A stretch of DNA of 35,251 nucleotides from Nitrososphaerota archaeon (lineage in GTDB: Archaea > Thermoproteota > Nitrososphaeria > Conexivisphaerales > Conexivisphaeraceae): assembly GCA_015522695.1 (NCBI GenBank), contig WALT01000020.1:1-35251 (forward strand). The letters are read 5' to 3'. The position numbers and the translations under genes are program-made. Shown here piece by piece: positions 15,926 to 23,741 of the stretch (its first letter is position 1; each line of letters opens with the position of its first letter). The notes beneath the pieces are model-generated. The model did no database searches and was not told the origin of the DNA. It worked only from the letters and a program-made list of their open reading frames with translations.

Positions 15926-15948
15926 GCCGCCCGGATAGGCAGCCAATC

Positions 15949-17406
15949 ATGGCCTCAGCCGGCTTACCGATCAGACAGGTGGACGAGCACACATGGGAAA
16001 TACCCCAGAGGGCACGGGGAGATATGAGGGTGCCGGTGAGGATATATGCTTCCGAGCTCCTCATGGACAAGATGAAGACCGATCGCACGCTCTTGCAGGC
16101 GGTCAACGTATCGACGCTCAAGGGGATACACAAGTGGGCTATCGTGTTGCCCGATGCGCATGAGGGCTACGGCTTCCCGGTCGGTGGGGTTGCAGCGTTC
16201 GACGCGGAGCACGGGGTGATAAGCCCAGGAGGTGTGGGATACGATATCAACTGTGGCGTGAGGCTCATAAGGACGAACCTGACCGTGTCGGAGGTCAAGC
16301 CGAGGCTGAAGGAGCTTCTGGAGACGATGTTCAAGCTCGTGCCCAGCGGTGTGGGCAGCAGCGGGATAGTCAGGGTTTCAGCCAAGGAGCTGGACGAGGT
16401 CGTGCGCTATGGGATGCAATGGGCAGTGGAACACGGCTATGGATGGGAGAAGGATCGCGATCATTCTGAGGAGCGCGGCAGGATAGAGTGGGCAGACCCA
16501 AACATGGTGAGCGATATGGCGAAGAGGAGGGGGATGGGACAGCTGGGGAGCCTGGGCAGCGGCAACCATTTCTTGGAGATAGAGGTGGTCGACAGGATCG
16601 TCGACGGGCGTGTAGCCAAGGCCCTCGGCGTGACTGGTGAGGGCCAGGTGATGGTACTCGTACATACTGGAAGCAGGGGATTCGGACACCAGATATGCAG
16701 CGATTACCTGAGGACGATGGAGAGGGTCATGGCCAGGGAAGGTATAAGGCTCCCAGACAGGGAGCTCGCGTGTGGACCGGTGGAGGCGAAGGAGGTCAGG
16801 GAATACCTGGCAGCCATGGCCAGCGCCGCCAACTTCGCTTGGACGAACAGACAGATGATAACGCACTGGGTTCGTGAGGCCTTCCAGAGGATATTCAAGG
16901 CTGATCCTGAAAAACTGGATATGCATCTATTATACGATGTAGCCCATAACATAGTAAAGCTGGAGGAGCACAGGGTAGACGGCGAGACGAGGAAGGTCTA
17001 CGTGCACAGGAAGGGAGCGACGAGGGCGTTCCCTCCTGGGTGGCCCCAGATACCTGAGGATTACAGGGACGTGGGCCAGCCTGTCCTGATACCGGGGAGC
17101 ATGGGCACCGGGAGTTGGGTGATGGTCGGCCTCCCCACCAGCATGGAGTTGAGCTTCGGCAGCGCAGCTCACGGTGCAGGTCGTTTCATGAGCAGGAAGG
17201 CCGCGAAGCGCAAGTACAAGTACAACGAGCTCATCTCGTCGTTGGGGAAGGATGGGATAATCGTCAGGGCATCGAGCATAGCGACGGTCGTCGAGGAAGC
17301 ACCAGAAGCATATAAGAACGTCGACGCTGTAGCTGATGCTACACATGCAGCTGGATTGGCAAAAAAGGTCGTTAGGCTTAGGCCGTTAGGGGTGGTGAAA
17401 GGCTGA
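15949..17406 (+). CDS. rtcB: RNA ligase RtcB (tRNA-splicing ligase)
   Basis: A 485-residue GTP- and Mn-dependent ligase joining 2',3'-cyclic-phosphate and 5'-OH ends left by tRNA endonuclease. Landmarks: PDAHEGYGFPVGGVAAFD and the metal-binding GGVGYDINCGVRL, GQLGSLGSGNHFLEI, VHTGSRGFGHQI, the guanylated-His motif VHRKGATRAFP, and the C-terminal GSMGTGSWVMVG. I start it at ATG 15949 (MASAGLPIRQVDEHTWEIPQ) because of the TATA spacing; an upstream GTG would add 17 residues outside the transcript. No intein is present, although archaeal RtcB often carries one. It is divergent from endA and overlaps the next gene by 1 nt. Confidence 0.97.
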   Translation: MASAGLPIRQVDEHTWEIPQRARGDMRVPVRIYASELLMDKMKTDRTLLQAVNVSTLKGIHKWAIVLPDAHEGYGFPVGGVAAFDAEHGVISPGGVGYDINCGVRLIRTNLTVSEVKPRLKELLETMFKLVPSGVGSSGIVRVSAKELDEVVRYGMQWAVEHGYGWEKDRDHSEERGRIEWADPNMVSDMAKRRGMGQLGSLGSGNHFLEIEVVDRIVDGRVAKALGVTGEGQVMVLVHTGSRGFGHQICSDYLRTMERVMAREGIRLPDRELACGPVEAKEVREYLAAMASAANFAWTNRQMITHWVREAFQRIFKADPEKLDMHLLYDVAHNIVKLEEHRVDGETRKVYVHRKGATRAFPPGWPQIPEDYRDVGQPVLIPGSMGTGSWVMVGLPTSMELSFGSAAHGAGRFMSRKAAKRKYKYNELISSLGKDGIIVRASSIATVVEEAPEAYKNVDAVADATHAAGLAKKVVRLRPLGVVKG

Positions 17407-17591
17407 TGCCCAAACGTAAAGCCGTGGAGTACGTGATCTGTCTCAGATGCGGACAGAGGATAAGGAGCGATAGATTCGAGCGCCATGCCCTGAACCATTG
17501 GTTGATGAGCACGACGCTGAAGGGCTTCAAGGAGTTCTACAGGGAGATACGTGGGGAGACGGTAAAGGTACCTATCGGGGAAGTGACCTGA
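17406..17591 (+). CDS. 61-residue C2H2 zinc-finger-like small protein
   Basis: A basic 61-residue protein with CLRCGQRIRSDRFERHALNH, spaced C-x2-C-x11-H-x3-H, close to the classical C2H2 finger (C-x2-4-C-x12-H-x3-5-H). A helix-rich tail follows (GFKEFYREIRGETVKV). The ATG overlaps the rtcB stop (TGATG), so it is co-translated with the RNA ligase; a role in RNA or tRNA handling is an inference from that. A hairpin follows 13 nt after its stop. No named family is recognised. Confidence 0.75.
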   Translation: MPKRKAVEYVICLRCGQRIRSDRFERHALNHWLMSTTLKGFKEFYREIRGETVKVPIGEVT

Positions 17592-17604
17592 CACGACACG
17601 ATAC

Positions 17605-17632
17605 GATGTCCATCGAAAGATCGATGGACATC
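17605..17632. terminator. 11-bp hairpin between convergent genes
   Basis: GATGTCCATCG, a six-base AAAGAT loop and CGATGGACATC form a perfect 11-bp stem. It lies in the 50-nt gap between the zinc-finger gene (+) and the 97-residue gene (-). No T-tract follows on either strand, so it may act as a transcript 3' end or stability element rather than a classical terminator. Confidence 0.5.
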
Positions 17633-17641
17633 ATGTCGATA

Positions 17642-17935
17642 TCAGATCGAGATACGTGTACCGCCCTCGGCGTTCTCCGCTAGGCGTTCGATCTCGGAGA
17701 CGAGCAAGGCGAGCTGGCTGACTATACTTCCTCCGACCGGCTCGAACCTCCGACCCTCAGCCTCACCGGAGGACTTGAGCATGGACAATATTATCGAGCA
17801 CCTGTTTATGGCGCGCGTTAGCAAGTCCGCATCGCCAGCATGAGATGAATACATGGTGACGAGGTTGGTCCTCCAGTTGATGATGAGATATTCCAATACC
17901 CTTCTATCGTCTCCCAGACCCGGATCCCAGCTCAT
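17642..17935 (-). CDS. Unknown 97-residue helical protein
   Basis: The frame has a good ribosome binding site (GAGGAG eight bases before the ATG) and native codons. The product is mainly helical: WDPGLGDDRRVLEYLIINWR, a central LLTRAINRCSIILSML, and a C-terminal IVSQLALLVSEIERLAENA. No membrane segment or metal motif is seen. It lies 39 nt downstream of the phosphoribosyltransferase gene on the same strand and probably shares its transcript. No family is recognised. Confidence 0.6.
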   Translation of the reverse strand: MSWDPGLGDDRRVLEYLIINWRTNLVTMYSSHAGDADLLTRAINRCSIILSMLKSSGEAEGRRFEPVGGSIVSQLALLVSEIERLAENAEGGTRISI

Positions 17936-17974
17936 TCGATGATCTCCTCGCTCATGTCACGATGTCCTCTAGAA

Positions 17975-18448
17975 TCAGCACCTTAATATGTTGAACTCGC
18001 AAAGCTCCCATGGAAAGACGACCCACTCCTCTATCGTGTCGAGGTAATAATCCGGTTTAAACTTGCTCCACGGTTTGACGAAGAGGACAGATGTCCTCAG
18101 GAGCTTCGGCCTATAGTTATCCCTGAGGAAGGAGACGATGAAGTTCATCGTCGTTCCCTCATCGATGAGGTCGTCCACGATCAGCGTGTTCCTGCCGCCG
18201 ATGTTCTCAGTTATCGTGGAGAGGACGCTGGGTTCCTTCCTCGAACCTACCCCCACGTACGATTTCACGTTGATGAAATCCACCCTGGACTTTATCCTGT
18301 CCGCCACCACCAATGCGAGAGGCCCGCCGCCCCTGAGGATCCCTATCACGAGTTCGTATCTCTCCCTCGAACGTGCGATCGACGTCGCCAGCCTTTCGGC
18401 GAGGGATCCGAACTCCTCCCAGGAGACCATCTTGAGCTTCGAAGCCAT
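17975..18448 (-). CDS. Type I phosphoribosyltransferase (purine salvage type)
   Basis: A 157-residue enzyme with the PRPP-binding signature TLIVDDLIDEGTT (residues 88-100) and the early PPi loop VIGILRGGGPLALVVADRI. The C-terminal WVVFPWE is typical of the hypoxanthine/xanthine-guanine phosphoribosyltransferases (HPRT/Gpt group). It would convert a purine base plus PRPP into a nucleotide; base specificity cannot be told. A TATA box 31 nt upstream of the ATG predicts a leaderless transcript. The adenine deaminase encoded at 31-32.8 kb would supply hypoxanthine, a plausible substrate. Confidence 0.85.
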   Translation of the reverse strand: MASKLKMVSWEEFGSLAERLATSIARSRERYELVIGILRGGGPLALVVADRIKSRVDFINVKSYVGVGSRKEPSVLSTITENIGGRNTLIVDDLIDEGTTMNFIVSFLRDNYRPKLLRTSVLFVKPWSKFKPDYYLDTIEEWVVFPWELCEFNILRC

Positions 18449-18478
18449 TATGGATCTCGTCGATGCTACAGCCGGTAG

Positions 18479-18486
18479 TTATTTAA
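18479..18486 (-). promoter_or_regulatory. TATA box of the phosphoribosyltransferase gene
   Basis: TTAAATAA on the minus strand is 31-38 nt before the ATG at 18448. Confidence 0.5.
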
Positions 18487-18637
18487 CCTCGTCGGCTGTG
18501 CCCCGTGTTCATATCGATCCCATCCCATCCCGGATTCCAACATCCTTTTATCATCTAAGTGAGGACGGAGATCTGGAGATGAGGAACCAGGCTAGTCCGA
18601 AACCGAAAGGGGATGTGGTGGACGAACCCGGTCCGAT

Positions 18638-19693
18638 CTATCCCATGATCATCGCCATGATGGCCTTCTGGACGTGCAATCTGTTCTCCGCCTGCTCGAA
18701 GTACAGCGATCTCTCATAGGAATCCAGGACCTCGTCGGTCACCTCTTGGCCTCTATCGGCTGGTCCGCAGTGCATATAGAACGCCTTATCCGTTACATCG
18801 AGGAGCTCCAAGGTGGTGATCCAGTCCTTGAACTTATCCTGATATGCCCTGGCACCTTCCCTGTCGACTTCCCCGTTATAAGGTGGGAAGAAGCCCTTCG
18901 GTGACCATGCCTTGGGATAGACGAAGTCGGCCCCCTCGAACGCCTCTTTCATGTCGTTCGTCACCCTGAAGCTTCCTCCATATCTATCGGCATACTCCCT
19001 CACCCTCGCCATGACGTCGTCCTCCAACTCGAAGCCCGGCGGATGGGCCAACGTCAGATCGAATCCGAACTTCGCGGCCACCAGGACCTCGCTTTGGGGG
19101 ACGGCCAGCGGCTTCAGCCCTCCTGAATACGCATACGATACGACGAACTTCTTTCCCCGGATCCTCCCCCTCTCGATCTCGATCGCGGCCATCATGTCGG
19201 CCAGGGCTTGAAATGGATGGTAGATGTCATCCTCCATGTTCAGAACTGGTATCGTGGCCCATTTCGCGAACTCCTCGACTATTCTATGTCCCCTGCCTAT
19301 ATGCCATTTCGCCGGATCGCCGTAGATCCTTATCGCTATGGCGTCGCCATATCTGCTCAGAACACGGGCCACATCGGAGATAGCCTCCGTTTGATATGGG
19401 ACCATGTCCTCGGGTAACGTCGGCGTGTAGAGGTCGTTGGGGTTGAGGAAGTGTGCATGACCTCCGAGTTGATATATTCCAGCTTCAAAGGAATTCCTGG
19501 TCCTCAAGGATCTATTGTAGAAGAGCATGAACAAGGTCCTTCCGGCCAGGTGATGTGTGGGTACACGTGAGAGGAACCTCCTCTTGAGATCCTGGGCTGC
19601 ATCTATGATGTCCAGGAGTTCGTCTCGTTCCCAGTCCACGGTCGTGAGGAAATCCTTTCCGGAGAACCTGCCGATGTATCTCGGGATCCCCAT
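18638..19693 (-). CDS. Ornithine/N-acetylornithine carbamoyltransferase family protein
   Basis: A 351-residue carbamoyltransferase for arginine-type biosynthesis. The carbamoyl-phosphate loop reads FYNRSLRTRNSFEAGIYQLG (SLRTR 62-66, not the STRTR of ordinary OTC), then a HPFQALADMMA motif, and the end HCGPADRGQEVTDEVLDS with AENRLHVQKAIMA. SLRTR and the ENRLHVQKA ending are what I associate with N-acetylornithine carbamoyltransferases, and the length fits that group better than the about 310 of OTC. Substrate (ornithine, acetylated ornithine or another carrier-linked form) is open. The start is ATG 19693, supported by a TATA box 27-34 nt upstream; the in-frame region up to 19795 has no homology-like sequence. 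Confidence 0.8.
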   Translation of the reverse strand: MGIPRYIGRFSGKDFLTTVDWERDELLDIIDAAQDLKRRFLSRVPTHHLAGRTLFMLFYNRSLRTRNSFEAGIYQLGGHAHFLNPNDLYTPTLPEDMVPYQTEAISDVARVLSRYGDAIAIRIYGDPAKWHIGRGHRIVEEFAKWATIPVLNMEDDIYHPFQALADMMAAIEIERGRIRGKKFVVSYAYSGGLKPLAVPQSEVLVAAKFGFDLTLAHPPGFELEDDVMARVREYADRYGGSFRVTNDMKEAFEGADFVYPKAWSPKGFFPPYNGEVDREGARAYQDKFKDWITTLELLDVTDKAFYMHCGPADRGQEVTDEVLDSYERSLYFEQAENRLHVQKAIMAMIMG

Positions 19694-19718
19694 AATCGAT
19701 GTGGGATGTGCGACGAGA

Positions 19719-19729
19719 GGAAATAAAGG
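19719..19729 (-). promoter_or_regulatory. TATA box of the carbamoyltransferase gene
   Basis: CCTTTATTTCC on the minus strand, 26-36 nt before ATG 19693, predicts a leaderless or nearly leaderless transcript and decides the start. Confidence 0.55.
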
Positions 19730-20006
19730 TTGTCCGTCCATGTGAAACCGTTGAATTCTCGGTGTGGATGGAACGACGCCAAATGGGGGAGCCAACCTCT
19801 CGGTCAGAACGAATCAGCGCCGGGTGTGTCGAGGCGAAGATCGGGGCGAGAGCGGCGACCCCTTTGCTCGATGAACAGATCCACCATCAAGATCTGCTCA
19901 ATGTGCCCAGATGTGGGCTGCGGCCTCAACCTCCAGGGGAAACGCGGAGATCGCGCTCGAGAAGATGTCCATGTACGAGGGACTACGTTCCTCGAACTTG
20001 GATGGG
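19730..20006. other. Intergenic region without a supported gene
   Basis: About 280 bases separate the carbamoyltransferase promoter from the RNA polymerase operon promoter. A plus-strand ATG at 19871 reads MNRSTIKICSMCPDVGCGLN, resembling the iron-sulfur start of molybdopterin oxidoreductases. The following residues are not convincing and the frame stops near 20011. On the minus strand a 24-codon frame (start 19972, MDIFSSAISAFPLEVEAAAH) is equally possible. No RNA family was recognised. A gene relic or regulatory leader is conceivable. Confidence 0.35.
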
Positions 20007-20023
20007 CATAAAAGATTATATAG
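20007..20023 (+). promoter_or_regulatory. Probable promoter of the RNA polymerase operon
   Basis: CATAAAAG and TTATATAG are two adjacent strong TATA-like elements. Either would start transcription about 20035-20048, leaving a leader that contains a small CCCC/GGGG hairpin (about 20041-20057) and the purine-rich GGAGGGGGAGGG at 20097-20108. Confidence 0.5.
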
Positions 20024-20087
20024 CACCAAAATATTAGGAGCCCCCAGCTCACGCGGGGTGAACACGACCAGTTATGTTATCTCATGG

Positions 20088-20097
20088 TATATTTAAG
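20088..20097 (+). promoter_or_regulatory. Second TATA-like element before rpoH
   Basis: TATATTTAAG could start transcription near 20115-20120. If used, the transcript would begin downstream of the CTG at 20112, so choosing between the two promoters bears on the rpoH start. Confidence 0.35.
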
Positions 20098-20111
20098 GAG
20101 GGGGAGGGTCT

Positions 20112-20378
20112 CTGGTAGCTGGCGGGGCTAAAAAGGAGATACAGCCCTCCAAGCCATCAATACATATACTCGTACCCGAACACGTGGTACTGAACCCGGA
20201 GGAGAAGGACGAACTGCTCGGAAGGTATCATATCCGTCCAGATCAACTCCCCTATATCCTCTCGTCCGACCCTGTCGTCAGGGAGATAGGTGCGAAGCCT
20301 GGGGACGTGATCAAGATCATGAGGAAAAGCCCAACTGCTGGCGTCGCCGTATATTATAGATACGTCGTGGAGGGGTAG
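20112..20378 (+). CDS. rpoH: RNA polymerase subunit H (Rpb5 C-terminal homologue), non-canonical start
   Basis: Subunit H of archaeal RNA polymerase. The C-terminal core is clear: [40 protein letters not shown]. The family also conserves an N-terminal HxLVPxH segment; here [20 protein letters not shown] is in frame but lies upstream of the first canonical start, the GTG at 20184. Between the in-frame TAA at 20094 and that GTG there is no ATG, GTG or TTG. A CTG at 20112, four bases after GGAGGG, is my best start (88 residues). An ATA at 20139 or 20160, or a sequence frameshift, are alternatives. It is the first gene of the RNA polymerase operon; rpoB starts 3 nt after its stop. Confidence 0.85.
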   Translation: MVAGGAKKEIQPSKPSIHILVPEHVVLNPEEKDELLGRYHIRPDQLPYILSSDPVVREIGAKPGDVIKIMRKSPTAGVAVYYRYVVEG

Positions 20379-20381
20379 GAA

Positions 20382-23300
20382 TTGACGTCCAAGCGGATGG
20401 ATGAGATGTACTTCGATGGATGGTCGATATTGGAGAACGCCTTGAAGACCGGAGGTGTAGCTCGCCAACATCTGAACTCCTATAACGAATTCATCGAACA
20501 CGGCATGCAGGCGATAATCGATGAGATCGGGGGGTTTGAGGTCGAGACGCCGAGCGGAATCTACAAGGTCAGGTTCGGAAAGGTCGAACTGGGGAGGTCA
20601 CAGGTGACCGAGATAGATGGCTCTGTGAGCTATATAACACCGATGGAGGCCAGGCTGCGAAATCTAACATATTATGCTCCGATCAGCCTGGAGTTCATAA
20701 TCGAGGATCCGCAGTTGCCGTCCGGGATGACGAAGTACACCTTCGTCGTCGGTTACATACCCGTGATGGTCAAGTCCAAGGCATGCGTCCTCCATGATCT
20801 TTCGGAGAAGGAGCTCATAGAGCTGGGCGAGGATCCTGAAGATCCGGGCGGTTATTTCATCGTCAACGGCTCTGAGAGGGTGATAGTAGGCCTCGAGGAT
20901 CTATCTCCGAATATAATATTCGTCTCGAAGGAGAAGGTGGGCACGACCGACGTTTATAAGGTTGCGATACACTCCTCTATAGTCGGCTTTAGATCGAAGA
21001 TAGAGCTCATTCTCAAGAGTGATGGTGTGATATATGCGAAAATACCGCTCTCGCCTGTGGAGATACCGTTCATAATCCTCATGAAGGCGCTCGGTGTGGA
21101 AAACGATAGGGAGATAGCTGAGATGATCTCAGCTCGTCCAGAGGTCCAGGAGCTCCTGGAGCTCTCCTTCGAGAAGACGATAAGCATACGTGTGCAGAGG
21201 GATGCACTCGTCTACATAGGTAACAGGATAGCGCATGGAATGAGCGAGGAGATGAGGATAAGGAGGGCCGAGAACTTGTTGGACATCCACCTGCTCCCAC
21301 ACCTCGGCCACAAGGAGGGCAGGTTCGACAAGGCCGCATACTTAGCGGAGGCCGTCAATAAACTCCTCGAGCTGAAGCTCGGGTGGATAGGGGAGGACGA
21401 CAGGGATCACTATGGGAACAAGATAATCAAGTTCGCCGGGGAGCTGTTGGCCGATCTTTTCAGGACGGCCTTCAGGAGCCTGGTCAGGGATATGAAATAT
21501 CAGCTGTCCAGGATGGGGCAGAAGAGGGGCCTCAACGCAATAGGTGCCGTGATAAAGCTCGGCATAATAACGGACAAGATGAGGAGCGCCCTAGCCACGG
21601 GTAATTGGGGTAAGGGAAGCGTCGGTATAACCCAGCTCCTGGACAGGACGAATCATCTATCGACGCTGAGCCATCTCAGGAGGGTGCAGTCGCCGCTCAG
21701 CAGGAGCCAGCCGAACTTCGAGGCCAGGGAGCTCCACCCGACGCAGTTCGGCAGGATGTGCCCGAGCGAGACCCCGGAGGGCTCCAACTGCGGTCTGGTC
21801 AAAAACCTGGCGCTCTACGCCGTGATATCGGTCAGATCATCGGAGCATGAGGTGATAGAGAGGCTACATGAGCTCGGCGTATCCTCCGTCCACCTCAGCA
21901 CGGGTAAGACGTCGGCCAAGGTGATCGTCAACGGGAGGATCGTCGGGTATATCGATGATCCGGACAGGCTCGCCAACGCCCTGAGGAGGCTCAGGAGAAG
22001 GGGAGAACTGAAGCCGGACGTCAGCGTGTACATGTATAAACCGCTGGATCCACGCGGCACGATCAGGGTCTACATCTATACCCATGCCGGCCGCGTGTTG
22101 AGGCCGCTCATAGTCGTGGACGGCGGCAAGCCCAGGCTGACGCCAGAGCTCGTCGAGAAGGTCAGACAGAACAAGATATCATGGCGCGATCTGCTCAGGA
22201 TGGGGGTCCTCGAGCTCTTGGACGCGAACGAGGAGGAGAACGCGTACATAGCCCTCCATCCGGAGGATCTCACGGAGGAACACACACATCTGGAGCTATA
22301 TCCACCAGCCCTGTTGGGCGTGATCGCGTCGATGATACCATATCCGGAGTATAACCAGTCCCCGAGGAATACATATGAGGCAGCCATGGGCAAACAGGCG
22401 CTGGGATTTCCACACACGAACTTCTTCGTGACGACGTACTCGAGACAACATCTTCTCATATATCCTCAGAAGCCCTTGGTCAGAACGAAGATGATGGAGC
22501 TGATAGGGCTCGATGAACATCCGGTAGGTCAGAATGCCGTCGTCGCGGTCCTCTCACATGAGGGCTATAATATAGAGGATGCGATAATAATGAACAAGGC
22601 ATCCATAGATAGGGGCTTCGCCAGATCGTTCTTCTACAGGACATATGATGCGGTCGCTCAACAGTATCCAGGCGGGTCCAGGGATAGGTTCGAGATACCG
22701 AGGCCTGAGGACAATATCAGGGGCTACAGGGGTGAGAAATACTACAGACTTCTAGAGCCCGATGGCGCCGTGATGGCGGAGGCGGAGGTTTCGGGCGGGG
22801 ATGTGCTCGTAGGTCGTACGAGTCCGCCGAGGTTCATAGAGGAATATAGGGAAGCCGAGGCCAGGGGCCTGTACAGGAGGGATACGTCGGTCGCCTTGAG
22901 GCCCAACGAGAGGGGGGTCGTAGATGCTGTCTTCTTGACGCAGACGGAGGAGGGATACAAGATGCTCAAGGTGCGGGTGAGGGATCAGCGTATACCGGAG
23001 TTGGGCGATAAGTTCGCCTCCAGACATGGACAGAAGGGCGTCATCGGCATGATACTCAACCCGGAGGACATGCCATATACGGAGTCCGGGATCGTCCCCG
23101 ATGTGATAATAAACCCACACGCCTTTCCCTCTAGGATGACCGTCGGCCAGTTCCTGGAATCCATGGCCGGCAAGGCGGCATCCTTGAGGGGCAAACCCGT
23201 CGACGCCACTGCCTTCTCGGGCGAGCCCATCGAGAACCTGAGGGAGGTCCTGAAGGCATATGGGTTCAAGCCGTCCGGCAAGGAGGTCATGTACGATGGT

Positions 23301-23741
23301 AGAACCGGGCATAAGCTCGAGGCCGAGGTGTTCATAGGGGTCGTCTACTATCAGAAGCTGCACCACATGGTGGCCGACAAGATACATGCCCGTGCGCGCG
23401 GCCAGGTACAGATGCTCACGAAACAGCCGACTGAGGGAAGGGCCCGAGGTGGCGGCCTCAGATTCGGCGAGATGGAGAGGGATTGTTTGATAGCCTATGG
23501 TGCATCGATGTTGCTCAGGGATAGGTTGCTCGAGGAATCGGATAAAGCCGAGATATACGTGTGTGAGCGCTGTGGCCTGATAGCGTATTATGATAGAAAG
23601 CAACAGAAGCCCGTGTGTAGGGTGTGCGGCGATAACGCCAAGATATCCAAGGTGACGATGGCGTATGCGTTCAAGTTGCTGTTACAGGAGATGATGAGCT
23701 TGGGGATCGCGCCCAGATTGGTGTTGAAGGAGGGAGCATAG
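20382..23741 (+). CDS. rpoB: RNA polymerase subunit B (unsplit)
   Basis: A single 1119-residue second-largest subunit, not divided into B'' and B' as in many methanogens and halophiles. Landmarks: DPGGYFIVNGSERVIVGLED, FGRMCPSETPEGSNCGLVKN, YNIEDAIIMNKAS, the nucleotide-site region LGDKFASRHGQKGVIGMI, GEMERDCLIAYGAS, and a C-terminal zinc ribbon (CERCG...CRVCG, residues about 1061-1082). The start is a TTG 3 nt after the rpoH stop with GTAGGA upstream; ATG codons a few residues further are alternatives. It is directly followed by rpoA with no gap. Confidence 0.98.
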   Translation: MTSKRMDEMYFDGWSILENALKTGGVARQHLNSYNEFIEHGMQAIIDEIGGFEVETPSGIYKVRFGKVELGRSQVTEIDGSVSYITPMEARLRNLTYYAPISLEFIIEDPQLPSGMTKYTFVVGYIPVMVKSKACVLHDLSEKELIELGEDPEDPGGYFIVNGSERVIVGLEDLSPNIIFVSKEKVGTTDVYKVAIHSSIVGFRSKIELILKSDGVIYAKIPLSPVEIPFIILMKALGVENDREIAEMISARPEVQELLELSFEKTISIRVQRDALVYIGNRIAHGMSEEMRIRRAENLLDIHLLPHLGHKEGRFDKAAYLAEAVNKLLELKLGWIGEDDRDHYGNKIIKFAGELLADLFRTAFRSLVRDMKYQLSRMGQKRGLNAIGAVIKLGIITDKMRSALATGNWGKGSVGITQLLDRTNHLSTLSHLRRVQSPLSRSQPNFEARELHPTQFGRMCPSETPEGSNCGLVKNLALYAVISVRSSEHEVIERLHELGVSSVHLSTGKTSAKVIVNGRIVGYIDDPDRLANALRRLRRRGELKPDVSVYMYKPLDPRGTIRVYIYTHAGRVLRPLIVVDGGKPRLTPELVEKVRQNKISWRDLLRMGVLELLDANEEENAYIALHPEDLTEEHTHLELYPPALLGVIASMIPYPEYNQSPRNTYEAAMGKQALGFPHTNFFVTTYSRQHLLIYPQKPLVRTKMMELIGLDEHPVGQNAVVAVLSHEGYNIEDAIIMNKASIDRGFARSFFYRTYDAVAQQYPGGSRDRFEIPRPEDNIRGYRGEKYYRLLEPDGAVMAEAEVSGGDVLVGRTSPPRFIEEYREAEARGLYRRDTSVALRPNERGVVDAVFLTQTEEGYKMLKVRVRDQRIPELGDKFASRHGQKGVIGMILNPEDMPYTESGIVPDVIINPHAFPSRMTVGQFLESMAGKAASLRGKPVDATAFSGEPIENLREVLKAYGFKPSGKEVMYDGRTGHKLEAEVFIGVVYYQKLHHMVADKIHARARGQVQMLTKQPTEGRARGGGLRFGEMERDCLIAYGASMLLRDRLLEESDKAEIYVCERCGLIAYYDRKQQKPVCRVCGDNAKISKVTMAYAFKLLLQEMMSLGIAPRLVLKEGA

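Noticed and set aside
15898-15948. Upstream start for rtcB at 15898
   Set aside because: It is a GTG upstream of the TATA box region and adds 17 residues not typical of RtcB; ATG 15949 fits leaderless spacing.
18543-18640. Possible C/D-box RNA or small ORF upstream of the carbamoyltransferase end
   Set aside because: A TATA-like CTTTTATC is present, but box C (GTGAGGA) and box D (CTGG, CCGA) each deviate from consensus, and the small frame overlaps conserved antisense codons.
19694-19795. N-terminal extension of the carbamoyltransferase
   Set aside because: It contains the TATA box and does not resemble the family.
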